Shown one piece after another: positions 8,585 to 17,095 of a DNA stretch of 64,000 bases. The notes below the pieces were generated by a model. It was not told where the DNA came from. It searched no databases and was given only the letters and a program-made list of their open reading frames with translations. Source of the stretch: Streptomyces sp. SDr-06 (lineage in GTDB: Bacteria; Actinomycetota; Actinomycetes; Streptomycetales; Streptomycetaceae). Location: assembly GCF_003324565.1 (NCBI RefSeq), contig NZ_QOLA01000002.1, positions 186,001 through 250,000 on the forward strand, written 5' to 3'. The translations under genes were made by a program, and so were the position numbers. How positions within the stretch are numbered: position 1 is the stretch's first letter; the number at the start of each line of letters is the position of its first letter.

Positions 8585-8965
8585 GGCAGATCCTCCCGAG
8601 AGCGGTACTTAGTTCGCATCTTGCGACCGCGCGGGGGCCCGCGCGCGCTGGGATGCGCCGGTCGGGGAGCGACGACCTGACGGTCGGCCAGAAAGGGGAC
8701 GCCCCGCAGGTCGACCCCGTCTCGCAGGCCTTGGCCGACAGCCGTCCAGGGTGCCGCCTGCCGGACCGTCAGTTGGTCGGGGTGTGGTGTCGGGGTGCGC
8801 GGGGCTCGGGCGACGGGGATGTGCGTGTGCGGGAGGGTGGTGTCGGGGTGGCCGGGCCTCGGTCGGTCGGGATGCTCGTGACCGAGGGAACGGGAAGGGC
8901 GAGCCGGGGCAGCCGGGCGGGATGGGCGCGCGGGCGGCGGTGGGGCGAGCCGGGGGCGCCGGGGT
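8585..8965. other. Intergenic region upstream of mbl
   Basis: 381 bp with no convincing gene. Next to the mbl start lies a GC-palindromic stretch (GCGCGGGGGCCCGCGCGC, near 8629-8646). The 8770-8870 part is G/T-rich and repeats GTGTCGGGGT. The mbl promoter must lie at the left end, but I cannot place -10/-35 boxes reliably. Confidence 0.4.
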
Positions 8966-9532
8966 TCAGGGCAGCAGGCGCTGGAGCAGGCCCCAGGTGA
9001 ACTCCGCGACGCGGGTCCCGCCGCCGGGCAGGGTGATCGCGAGCTGCCAGCGCGTCGGCGCCGAGCCCTCCATCGGGCGGGCCGGGGCGAAGGCCCGGGC
9101 CACCTCGTCCACCGTGCACGACCAGGGCCGCAGGTCCTCCTCCGCGTGCAGTTCGGGGCCCGGTGTGCCGGGGGCCCTGACCAGCCATTCGTTCCACACC
9201 GCGCCGCCGGGCCCGGACAGCACCTCGAAGCGCAGATGCGGCCAGAGCGGCACCGGCCACAGCCGCGCCTCGCAGTCCAGATCCCCGATCCGGCGGGGCA
9301 CCACCGCTTCGGGCTCCCCGAGCACCGACCGGTAGCGCGACAGCGCGCCGCGGGAGCGGGACGACCGGGTCATCGCCTGCCAGCGCTTGTTGGCCTCGCG
9401 CATGTCCGCCACCGAGGCGCCCAGCTGGTGCCGCGCGTCCTCGACGAGGCCCGGCTGGTGGTCGGCCATCCGCCGCAGCAGCACCAGTTGGAAGTCCAGC
9501 GGGCCCAGCGGGCGCGTCACGGTTTCCGTCAT
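8966..9532 (-). CDS. Conserved hypothetical protein
   Basis: 188-residue protein of unknown function. It begins MTETVTRPLGPLDFQLVLLRRMADHQ and has a Trp-rich middle (LWPVPLWPHLRFEVL, VWNEWLVRAPG) and the end EFTWGLLQRLLP. No signal peptide, membrane segment or recognisable catalytic motif is seen. I chose the ATG at 9532; an ATG at 9541 is also in frame. It is divergent from the SCO2400-family gene and appears to be a Streptomyces-type lineage protein, judged from composition and context only. Confidence 0.65.
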   Translation of the reverse strand: MTETVTRPLGPLDFQLVLLRRMADHQPGLVEDARHQLGASVADMREANKRWQAMTRSSRSRGALSRYRSVLGEPEAVVPRRIGDLDCEARLWPVPLWPHLRFEVLSGPGGAVWNEWLVRAPGTPGPELHAEEDLRPWSCTVDEVARAFAPARPMEGSAPTRWQLAITLPGGGTRVAEFTWGLLQRLLP

Positions 9533-9679
9533 GACGTCCATCCTGCCCGGCCGCACTGACAACGCCCCGGTCCATGGCGATTCGTCACGCGGCCACGCCC
9601 TGGAACCGGCTCTTCCGCACAAGATCCACACATCTCCGGCCCCTTTTGTTGCCCGGCCGCCGCATAGCCTCCCTGGGCC

Positions 9680-10369
9680 ATGGATTACTGCCACTCCTGC
9701 CGACGGCACCTCAACGGCGCACTGGCCTGCGCCGGTTGCGGGACACCCGCCGAGGAGCTCGCGCCCGCGCCCGAGGACGAGCTCCTGGTGTACGCCGGTG
9801 CCCCGCGCGGCGTCGCGGAGGTGCTGGGGCCGTCCGGTCACCGCCGCGCCCGCGGGGGGCGGCGTGGGCGGCGCAAGCGCGGGAAGGCGATCCTCTTCGG
9901 CTCGGCGGGTCTTGTCCTGGTGGCCGGGGCGTTCGGGTTCGTGCAGCTGGCCCTGGAGGCGCCGGTCGACGACCGGGCCTCCACCGTGCACGAGGACCAG
10001 ACGATCTCCGATCCCCAGCCGCTGCCGTCGGGCAGCGAGGCCGCCGTGCCCGTCAGACCGACGGTCAAGCCGGTGTCCTCGCGCGGGCACGGTCGGGGAC
10101 CGGGCCCGGCGACCGGGGAGCCGGGCCGCGGCACGGGCGAGGCCGAGCCGCACAGGAGCGGCGGCCCCTCGCCCAGGGTCTCCACCCCGGACACGCCCGA
10201 CCCGGGCCCCTCCTCGTCCCGGCCCGCGACCACTCCCACGCCCGGGGCGCCCGGTTCGCCCCCGCAGGGCGGGCCCGGCGCTCCGGGCGGAACCGCGCCG
10301 TCGGCGCCGCCTTCCTCGCCCCCCGCGCCGCCCAAGACCTGCAAGCCCTTCCTCTTCTGGTGCATCTGA
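9680..10369 (+). CDS. SCO2400-family zinc-ribbon membrane protein
   Basis: 229 residues. An N-terminal zinc ribbon (YCHSC ... ACAGCG, two CxxC pairs within residues 3-21) is followed by a basic stretch (RRGRRKRGK), one transmembrane helix (~70-90) and a long Pro/Gly/Ser/Thr-rich presumably extracytoplasmic tail ending in KTCKPFLFWCI. This architecture matches the small SCO2400 family known in Streptomyces, whose function is not established. The two Cys in the hydrophobic tail could be redox-active or anchor-like, which is speculation. The tail is low complexity, so length may vary between strains. Confidence 0.8.
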   Translation: MDYCHSCRRHLNGALACAGCGTPAEELAPAPEDELLVYAGAPRGVAEVLGPSGHRRARGGRRGRRKRGKAILFGSAGLVLVAGAFGFVQLALEAPVDDRASTVHEDQTISDPQPLPSGSEAAVPVRPTVKPVSSRGHGRGPGPATGEPGRGTGEAEPHRSGGPSPRVSTPDTPDPGPSSSRPATTPTPGAPGSPPQGGPGAPGGTAPSAPPSSPPAPPKTCKPFLFWCI

Positions 10370-10399
10370 CCCGCGGGCACGGGCGCACCAGGACGGCTG

Positions 10400-10819
10400 T
10401 CAGCCCAGCATGCGGCGGAGCAGGTCCCGCAGCACGGTGCGCTCCTCGGTCGTGAGCTCGGCCAGGGGCTCCCGGGCGAAGTTCAGGGAGTCGCGCAGAT
10501 GGGTGGCGGTCGCGAGGCCCTCGGGGGTGGGGGCGGCCAGTTTGACGCGGCGGTCGTCCGGGTCCGGGCGGCGTTCCACCAGGCCCCGGACTTCGAGGCG
10601 GTCGACGATGCCCGTGATGTTCGAGGGTTCGCACTTCAGCTTCTGGGCGATCTGCCGCATCGGCATCGGTTCCAGGGCGAGCAGCCCGAGGACGCGGGCC
10701 TGCGCGCCGGTGAGGGCGTGCTCGGCCGCGGCCCGGTCGTACTCCTCGTAGTAGCGGCCGACGACCGTGCCGATCAGCTCGACGACTTCGAGGCTCAGGG
10801 GATCCATGCGGGAGGGCAT
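10400..10819 (-). CDS. MarR-family transcriptional regulator
   Basis: 139-residue winged-helix regulator. The DNA-binding core is typical: LTGAQARVLGLLAL, MPMRQIAQKLKCEPSNITGIVDRLEVRGLVERRPDPDDRRVK. It lacks the conserved N-terminal redox cysteine of OhrR; its only Cys lies in the recognition-helix region (KCEPSN). It is divergent from an NADPH-type oxidoreductase, and ohr follows that gene, so it may respond to electrophiles or phenolics and repress the oxidoreductase. Control of ohr is possible but not shown. A TTGA-N5-TCAA inverted repeat lies in the shared promoter region. Confidence 0.88.
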   Translation of the reverse strand: MPSRMDPLSLEVVELIGTVVGRYYEEYDRAAAEHALTGAQARVLGLLALEPMPMRQIAQKLKCEPSNITGIVDRLEVRGLVERRPDPDDRRVKLAAPTPEGLATATHLRDSLNFAREPLAELTTEERTVLRDLLRRMLG

Positions 10820-10840
10820 GCCCCCAGCCTACCGAGTTAC

Positions 10841-10853
10841 TTGACAATCTCAA
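10841..10853. promoter_or_regulatory. Candidate MarR operator
   Basis: TTGA-CAATC-TCAA, an inverted repeat of the spacing used by many MarR proteins, sits 22 nt upstream of the marR start in the divergent promoter region with the oxidoreductase gene. It is short, so the call rests partly on position. Confidence 0.4.
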
Positions 10854-10993
10854 ATATCCAGGCGCATTGTTCTTTCAGTACCTGAAGTATTCGGCACTCG
10901 GCCCATCGGTGTACCGGTGCGGCGACGGCGTGCCGATACGTACTGACGTACCCGACGTACCGATCAGCATTGCTCGCAGGAGGACGCACCCCC

Positions 10994-12022
10994 ATGGCCA
11001 CCTCGTCCGCACTCCCCGCCACCAGCCGTGAATGGCACCTCGTCGCCCGCCCGAACGGCTGGCCCGTGCCGTCCGACTTCGCACTCCGGGAGGTCCCCGT
11101 CACCGAGCCCGCGGCGGGCCGCATCCTGGTGCGCAACCTCTTCATGTCGGTCGACCCGTACATGCGCGGCCGCATGAACGACGTCAAGTCGTACATCCCG
11201 CCGTTCCAGCTGGAGCGGCCGATGGACGGCGGCGCGGTCGGCGAGGTCATCGCCTCGAACGACGAGCGGTTCGCCGTCGGCGACCACGTCCTGCACGGCC
11301 TGGGCTGGCGCGAGTACGCCGACCTCGACGCCCAGCAGGCCACCAAGGTCGACGGGCGGATCGCCCCGCTCTCCGCCTACCTCGGCGTGCTGGGCATGAC
11401 GGGCCTGACCGCGTACGCCGGTCTCCTGGAGGTCGCCTCCTTCAAGGAGGGCGACGCGGTGTTCGTCTCCGGCGCGGCCGGAGCGGTGGGCAGCCAGGTC
11501 GGCCAGATCGCCCGGCTCAAGGGCGCCTCGCGGGTCATCGGCTCGGCGGGCTCCGACGAGAAGGTCAAGTGGCTCGTGGACGAGCTCGGCTTCGACGCGG
11601 CCTTCAACTACAAGAAGGGCCCGGTCCTGGAGCAGCTGCGCGCGGCCGCCCCGGCCGGCATCGACGTCTACTTCGACAACGTCGGCGGCGAGCACCTCGA
11701 AGCCGCCATCTCGGCGCTCAACGTGCACGGCCGCGCCACGATCTGCGGAATGATCGCGGGCTACAACGACACCGAGCCCACCCCCGGCCCGCGCAACATG
11801 GCCATGATCATCGGCAAGCGGCTCCGGCTCCAGGGCGTGCTGGTCGGCGACCACTACGGCCTGCAGCAGCAGTTCGTCGGTGAGGTCGCGGGCTGGCTGG
11901 CCTCCGGTGAGCTCAAGTACAACGAGACCGTCGTCGACGGCATCGAGAACGGCGTCGAGGCCTTCCTCGGCATGCTGCGCGGCGAGAACACCGGAAAGAT
12001 GGTCGTCTCGCTCGGCGCGTAG
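10994..12022 (+). CDS. NADP-dependent medium-chain oxidoreductase (CurA/leukotriene B4 dehydrogenase type)
   Basis: 342-residue zinc-independent MDR enzyme that reduces alpha,beta-unsaturated ketones or aldehydes with NADPH. Family signatures are present: FMSVDPYMRGRM near the N-terminus, LGMTGLTAYAGLLEV, the nucleotide-binding AGAAGAVGSQVGQIAR, and YFDNVGGEHLEAA. The ATG at 10994 has AGGAGGA eleven bases upstream. It is divergent from MarR and followed by ohr, forming a plausible detoxification group against reactive carbonyls and peroxides. The true substrate cannot be read from sequence. Confidence 0.88.
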   Translation: MATSSALPATSREWHLVARPNGWPVPSDFALREVPVTEPAAGRILVRNLFMSVDPYMRGRMNDVKSYIPPFQLERPMDGGAVGEVIASNDERFAVGDHVLHGLGWREYADLDAQQATKVDGRIAPLSAYLGVLGMTGLTAYAGLLEVASFKEGDAVFVSGAAGAVGSQVGQIARLKGASRVIGSAGSDEKVKWLVDELGFDAAFNYKKGPVLEQLRAAAPAGIDVYFDNVGGEHLEAAISALNVHGRATICGMIAGYNDTEPTPGPRNMAMIIGKRLRLQGVLVGDHYGLQQQFVGEVAGWLASGELKYNETVVDGIENGVEAFLGMLRGENTGKMVVSLGA

Positions 12023-12177
12023 TCCCCGGCCGGGCACGCCCCGGGCGGCGCGGAGTGTGTGGCGGGGAGTGACCCATCGCACACTCCGCCTCACGGTTTC
12101 CGCGATCCGATAAGGTTTTTCCACATCCCGGCGGCCGTGGGCGCGAGCGGCCGCGAACCCAGGAGGAGCAGCCCAGC

Positions 12178-12603
<426 letters not shown>

Positions 12604-12616
12604 CCGGTGCCCCGCG

Positions 12617-12648
12617 AAGGACCGCGCCCCGACGGGCGCGGTCCTTTG
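12617..12648 (+). terminator. Rho-independent terminator after ohr
   Basis: AAGGACCGCGCCC (12617-12629) and GGGCGCGGTCCTT (12634-12646) form a perfect 13-bp stem with a 4-nt loop, followed by TTGT. It ends 15 bp before the next start codon. Confidence 0.85.
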
Positions 12649-12662
12649 TCATGCTGGCCCGC

Positions 12663-13643
12663 ATGACCTTTCCCGAGACGGCCCCGTACGACCACGGCAT
12701 GCTCGACACCGGAGACGGACAGCGCGTCCACTGGGAAGTCTGCGGAAATCCGCGGGGAAAGCCCGCGGTCGTGGTGCACGGCGGACCCGGTTCCGGCGCC
12801 GGGCCGTCCTGGCGGCGTTTTTTCGACCCGGCCCGCTACCGCGTCGTCCTCTTCGACCAGCGCGGCTGCGGCCGCTCCACGCCGCCCGCCAGTGACGCGG
12901 CCACCAGCCTGGCCGCCAACACCACGCACCATCTCGTCGCGGACATGGAGCGGCTGCGCGAACACCTCGGCATCGCCAAGTGGCTGGTGTTCGGCGGCTC
13001 CTGGGGCGCCACGCTCGGCCTCGCGTACGCGCAGACGTACCCCGAGCGGGTCAGCGAGGCCGTCCTCTTCTCGGTCGTGACGACCGGCCGGGCCGAAGTG
13101 GAGTGGATCACCGAGGGCGTGCGGGTCCACTTCCCCGAGGCATGGGCCGACTTCCGCGCCGCCGCGCGGCCCGCCGAGGGCGAGCGGCTGGTCGACGCGT
13201 ACGCCCGGCTGCTCGCCGACCCCGACCCGGCCGTGCGCGAGGAGGCGGCCCGGATGTGGTGCCGCTGGGAGGACACGCACGTACGGGCGGGGGGCACGCC
13301 GCTGGTCGAGGAGTTCGGCGCGTCGCGGTACGCCGACCCCGCCTTCCGGATGGCCTTCGCCCGCATCGTCACGCACTACTGGCGCCACGCCGCCTGGCTG
13401 GACGAGGGTCAACTGATCGAGGGCGCGGGCGAGTTGGCCGGTGTCCCCGGTGTTCTCGTCACCGGGGGACAGGACCTCAGCTCGCCGCCCGATCCCGCGC
13501 GGGCGCTCGCCGCGCGGTGGCCGGGGTGCGAACTCCAGGTCATCGACGAGGCCCGGCACGGCCTGGGCCACCCCGGCATGAGCGGGGCGGTCCAGGCCGC
13601 GCTGGACCGGTTCGCGCGTTACTGGCCGATCGCCACCTCGTAG
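12663..13643 (+). CDS. pip: Prolyl aminopeptidase (peptidase family S33)
   Basis: 326-residue alpha/beta hydrolase that removes N-terminal proline from peptides. Signatures: HGGPGSGAG (oxyanion region, ~39-47), FDQRGCGRS, nucleophile elbow GGSWG (Ser113), acid residue in VTGGQDLSSP and a C-terminal His in EARHGLGHPGMS. No signal peptide, so cytoplasmic. I chose the ATG at 12663; one at 12651 is also in frame but overlaps the preceding terminator. The gene ends 25 bp inside the convergent serine hydrolase gene. Confidence 0.88.
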   Translation: MTFPETAPYDHGMLDTGDGQRVHWEVCGNPRGKPAVVVHGGPGSGAGPSWRRFFDPARYRVVLFDQRGCGRSTPPASDAATSLAANTTHHLVADMERLREHLGIAKWLVFGGSWGATLGLAYAQTYPERVSEAVLFSVVTTGRAEVEWITEGVRVHFPEAWADFRAAARPAEGERLVDAYARLLADPDPAVREEAARMWCRWEDTHVRAGGTPLVEEFGASRYADPAFRMAFARIVTHYWRHAAWLDEGQLIEGAGELAGVPGVLVTGGQDLSSPPDPARALAARWPGCELQVIDEARHGLGHPGMSGAVQAALDRFARYWPIATS

Positions 13644-14788
13644 ACGGCACGCGCCAGCCGCTCGTTCTCCGGGGCGGCGCCGCCCGGGAAGGCGAACCGG
13701 CGCCGCGTGTAGCCGTAGGCCAGGCCCGAGCGCGGGTCACCGAAGGCGAGCGAGCCCGCGGCGCCGCTGTGGCCGAAGGTGTTCGCGCCCAGCCAGGGGT
13801 AGGTGAGGCCGAGCGCCTGGAACCCGAGGGCGAAGTCGCTCGGCTCGCCGAGCACCAGGTCGGGCCCGGTCGAGTGGACGAGGGTGAACTCGGCGACGGT
13901 CTCCGGCGTCAGGAGCGGGCCCCGTCCGTTGAACGCGCCGATGGCGGCCGCGTACATCCCGGCGATGCCGCGCGCGTTGCCCGCACCGCCCACCGAGGCC
14001 GGGCCCTTGGCCAGCGAGGCGGGCGAGTTGGCGAAGTCCACCAGGTCGAAGGACGGGTCGGCGCTCGTGTTGAACGCGATCGGGAGCCGGTTGTAGCGGC
14101 CGGCCGCGCCCGCCGCGAGGAGTGCCTCCTGCTCGGGCGTCGGCAGCATCGGCAGGACGTCGCGGTAGCGGGACCGCTCGGCCTCGGGCAGTCCGAGGAA
14201 GAAGTCCAGGCCGTACGGTGCCCGCACGCGCTCCTCGAAGATCTCCTGGACGGTGCGGCCGGTGGCCCGCAGCACCACTTCGCCGGTGAGCGCGCCGATC
14301 GTGAGCGCGTGGTAGCCGTGGCCCACGCCCGGCTTCCAGAACGGCCGCCTGCCCGCGAGCCGTTCGGCGATCACGCGGTCGTCGGCGAGCTCCTCGGCGG
14401 TGAACCCGTCGTCCGCGCCGATGGCGCCGGAGCGGTGCGTCAGCAGCTGACGCAGTGTCACCTCGCCCTTGCCCTGGGCGGCGAACTCGGGCCAGTAGTA
14501 AGCGACTTGGCGGTCCAGGTCGAGTACGCCGTCCTGGACGAGGAGGGCCACCACGAGGTAGGCCGCGCCCTTGGTGGTGGAGAAGACGCCGGACAGCGAG
14601 TCCCCGGCGACGTCCCCGGCCCACAGGTCCACGACCAGGCGGCCGTCCTTGTACGCGGCGAGCTGGGCCGCTGGGTCGTGCTCCTCGGCGGCGACGAACG
14701 CCGCGAACTCCTCGCGCACACGCTCGTATCCGTCGGCGACGGTGCCCTGCACGGTGATGGCCGTCGTGGTGATGGTGTTGCTCGACAT
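13619..14788 (-). CDS. Serine hydrolase of the beta-lactamase/class C esterase family
   Basis: 389-residue penicillin-binding-fold hydrolase, probably an esterase of the EstB/LipL type. The SxxK motif is STTK (Ser70-Lys73, GVFSTTKGAAY). The second motif is Tyr-containing (GVGHGYHALTIG). A C-terminal HSGAAGS replaces the KTG box, as in esterases. The start is the ATG at 14788 with GGGGAG upstream. No clear secretion signal. It converges with pip and overlaps it by 25 bp, with no terminator between. Beta-lactamase activity is unlikely but not excluded. Confidence 0.84.
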   Translation of the reverse strand: MSSNTITTTAITVQGTVADGYERVREEFAAFVAAEEHDPAAQLAAYKDGRLVVDLWAGDVAGDSLSGVFSTTKGAAYLVVALLVQDGVLDLDRQVAYYWPEFAAQGKGEVTLRQLLTHRSGAIGADDGFTAEELADDRVIAERLAGRRPFWKPGVGHGYHALTIGALTGEVVLRATGRTVQEIFEERVRAPYGLDFFLGLPEAERSRYRDVLPMLPTPEQEALLAAGAAGRYNRLPIAFNTSADPSFDLVDFANSPASLAKGPASVGGAGNARGIAGMYAAAIGAFNGRGPLLTPETVAEFTLVHSTGPDLVLGEPSDFALGFQALGLTYPWLGANTFGHSGAAGSLAFGDPRSGLAYGYTRRRFAFPGGAAPENERLARAVYEVAIGQ

Positions 14789-14917
14789 CTGGCGTACTCC
14801 CCGGGTCGCTGCTGGTGACGTGCACAACCCATGGGTTAGCGCCCTCCATTCCCACAGCGTCAATCTTTCTCAAGGTGGCCGGAACCCGCTGGGTGGCGGC
14901 CGGATAGGGTCGGTGCC

Positions 14918-15748
14918 ATGCGTGATCTCGGGGTGGGCTTCGGATATCTGGTCAAGGGACAGCGGTGGGCCGCCGGGCACGGCCGCTCGCTGGGCGTCGG
15001 GCTGCTGCCCGGTCTCGTCACGCTCGTCCTGTACGTGGGCGCGCTGGTCGGACTCGCCTGGGGCGCCGACGACTTCGTGGGCTGGGCGACCCCCTTCGCC
15101 GACGGCTGGTCCTCGCCCTGGCTCGGCCTGTTCCGCGGCTTTCTGACCGCGCTGGTCTTCGCCCTTGGCCTGTTCCTCGCCGTGATCTCCTTCACCGCCG
15201 TGACCCTGCTCGTCGGGCAGCCCTTCTACGAGAAGCTGTCCGGCGACGTGGACCGGGCCGAGAGCGGCGGCGCGGCCCCCGAGTCCGGCCTCTCGCTCGG
15301 CCGCGAACTGTGGGTCTCGGCCCGCGACTCCGTGCGCATCCTGGTCAGGGTCGCCTGCTACGGCCTCCTGCTCTTCGTCCTCGGCTTCATCCCGGTCGTC
15401 GGCCAGAGTGTGATCCCGGCGATCGGCTTCGGCGTCACCGGCTTCTTCCTCACCGAGGAGCTCACCGCGGTCGCCCTCCAGCGGCGCGGCATGGAACTGC
15501 CCTCCCGGCTCGCCCTGTTGCGCTCGCGCCGCCTGATGGCCCTGGGTTTCGGCGTGCCCCTCGCGCTCGCCTTCGTGATCCCGCTGGTCGCCGTCTTCCT
15601 GATGCCGGGCGCGGTGGCGGGCGCGACCCTGATGGTGCGGGACCTGCTGGGCGAGTCGGCCCCGGATCCCGAACCGGAGGCGGAGGACGGACCGGAGTCC
15701 GGCGCGGGGGCGGCCCCCGGCCCGGACCGCATGCCGCACACCTCTTGA
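14918..15748 (+). CDS. EI24 domain integral membrane protein (CysZ-like)
   Basis: 276-residue protein of the EI24 family with at least four membrane segments (about 28-50, 78-102, 146-166 and 205-230). Typical phrases are GFGYLVKG..., LVGQPFYEKLSGDVD and FVLGFIPVVGQSVIPAIGFGVTGFFLTEELTAVALQRRG. CysZ homologues import sulfate in some bacteria, but actinobacterial EI24 proteins are uncharacterised. The C-terminus is an acidic Pro-rich tail. It stands alone, with its promoter in the 129-bp gap from the divergent hydrolase gene. Confidence 0.85.
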   Translation: MRDLGVGFGYLVKGQRWAAGHGRSLGVGLLPGLVTLVLYVGALVGLAWGADDFVGWATPFADGWSSPWLGLFRGFLTALVFALGLFLAVISFTAVTLLVGQPFYEKLSGDVDRAESGGAAPESGLSLGRELWVSARDSVRILVRVACYGLLLFVLGFIPVVGQSVIPAIGFGVTGFFLTEELTAVALQRRGMELPSRLALLRSRRLMALGFGVPLALAFVIPLVAVFLMPGAVAGATLMVRDLLGESAPDPEPEAEDGPESGAGAAPGPDRMPHTS

Positions 15749-15805
15749 TCCCGGGGCCGGTCGCGGTCAGCATCGCCGCATGACCGAACGCGCCGGTGTG
15801 GCCGG

Positions 15806-16144
15806 ATGAAGACCCTCAAGCCGCTCAACCTGCTGCTGATCTTCCTGCTCGAACTCGCCGTCCTCGCCGCCGCCTGCTCCTGGGGCTTCGCCCGGGACGC
15901 GAGGTGGCTTGTGCGCATCCTGCTCGGCGTCGGCGCCCCGGCCGCGCTCGCCGTCGTGTGGGGGCTGTGCGGGGCGCCCGACGCCCGGTACAAGACGCGC
16001 GGCGCGGTGCGGGTCCTCTTCGAGGTCGCCTGGTTCGGCAGCGGGGCGGCCGCCCTGGCCGCGGTGGGGTGGACCGGGGCGGCGCTGGTGTTCGCGGTGG
16101 TCGCCGTGGTGAGCAAGGCGCTCGCCGTCCTCTGGCGGCAGTAG
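15806..16144 (+). CDS. YrdB/DUF2568 family membrane protein
   Basis: 112-residue protein with about four hydrophobic segments. It matches the YrdB/DUF2568 family (LNLLLIFLLELAVLAAACSWGF; PDARYKTRGAVRVLFEVAWFGSGAAALAAVG). Function unknown. A 57-bp gap separates it from the EI24 gene, so they may be co-transcribed. The ATG has only a weak ribosome site. Confidence 0.75.
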   Translation: MKTLKPLNLLLIFLLELAVLAAACSWGFARDARWLVRILLGVGAPAALAVVWGLCGAPDARYKTRGAVRVLFEVAWFGSGAAALAAVGWTGAALVFAVVAVVSKALAVLWRQ

Positions 16145-16227
16145 CCGCCCGCGCGGGCGCGTGACCTCGGGCTTCGGGGGACCCCGACCGTGGGGGCGGT
16201 GTCCGCGAATGGCATGATCTGGCCGTC

Positions 16228-17034
16228 ATGACGAATGCCCGGTCGCCGCTGCGCACCCTGCGGGCCGCGATGTTCGCGGCGTTGTGCGTGGCTTTGGCCG
16301 CGGTGGGGCATTCGTCCATGTCCGGGCATGACATCCCCCTGCCCGTCCTGCTCGCCGCCTTCGCCGCCACGGGGTTCGTGGCCTGGTGTGCGGCCGGACG
16401 GCAGCGCGGGGCCGCCGCCATCGCGGGCGGCCAGGTCGCGGCCCAGGGCGCCCTGCACGTGCTGTTCGCCAAGACCCAGCCGATGACCGGGATGACCGGC
16501 ATGACCCCAGCGTCCGGGGCGGCGCACGCGCCGGACCCGATGTCCATGCCCACGATGACGTGCGGGGCGCGGTACGCCCACCTCATGCCCGACCCGCCCG
16601 ACGGCCATGCCATGCAGGACATGCCGGGGATGGCGTCCATGGCGGGGGACTCCATGACCGGGGCCGCCGACCAGGCACACGCCCTGGTCATGGACGCCGC
16701 CGCGCACACCATGTCCGGCGGCATGCTCGCCGCCCACCTTCTCGCCGCCCTGGTCTGCGGGCTGTGGCTGTGGCGTGGTGAGACCGCCGCCTTCCGGCTG
16801 GCCCGGGCCGTCGGCGCGCTCGGAGCGCTCGCCGCGCGACCGCTGCGGCGCGCCCTCGCCCTCGTACGGACCTGCGTGCCCGCGCCGTCGCGGCCCGCAC
16901 GCCGACCGCGGCCGCACCACCGCCCGCGCCCGAGGCTGCGTGGGGCGGTACACAGCCATGCCGTCATCCGGCGGGGACCGCCGGCCCGGGGACGCACCCG
17001 AGCCACGGCCCCCGGCCGACCCGCCTTCGCCTGA
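16228..17034 (+). CDS. Met/His-rich membrane protein next to PepSY gene (possible copper link)
   Basis: 268 residues with two N-terminal membrane helices, a long loop rich in Met, His and Asp (MTGMTGMTPASG, MSMPTMTCG, HAMQDMPGMASMAGDSM, ~85-160), then a third helix and a basic Arg/Pro/His-rich tail. Met-rich loops of this kind bind Cu(I) in copper-handling proteins, so a role in periplasmic copper is a reasonable inference. It is followed 61 bp later by a PepSY-domain protein that also has a His/Met loop. No named family is recognised with certainty. Confidence 0.7.
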   Translation: MTNARSPLRTLRAAMFAALCVALAAVGHSSMSGHDIPLPVLLAAFAATGFVAWCAAGRQRGAAAIAGGQVAAQGALHVLFAKTQPMTGMTGMTPASGAAHAPDPMSMPTMTCGARYAHLMPDPPDGHAMQDMPGMASMAGDSMTGAADQAHALVMDAAAHTMSGGMLAAHLLAALVCGLWLWRGETAAFRLARAVGALGALAARPLRRALALVRTCVPAPSRPARRPRPHHRPRPRLRGAVHSHAVIRRGPPARGRTRATAPGRPAFA

Positions 17035-17095
17035 TCCGGCACAGGCGTGGCCAGGGGTCCCTTCACCCATGCCCACGCCGATCGTCAGGATCCTC

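Noticed and set aside
13737-14873. Long minus-strand frame rich in Arg/Pro
   Set aside because: It is an out-of-frame shadow of the serine hydrolase gene: the alternative frame carries the SxxK and HSG motifs and a ribosome site.
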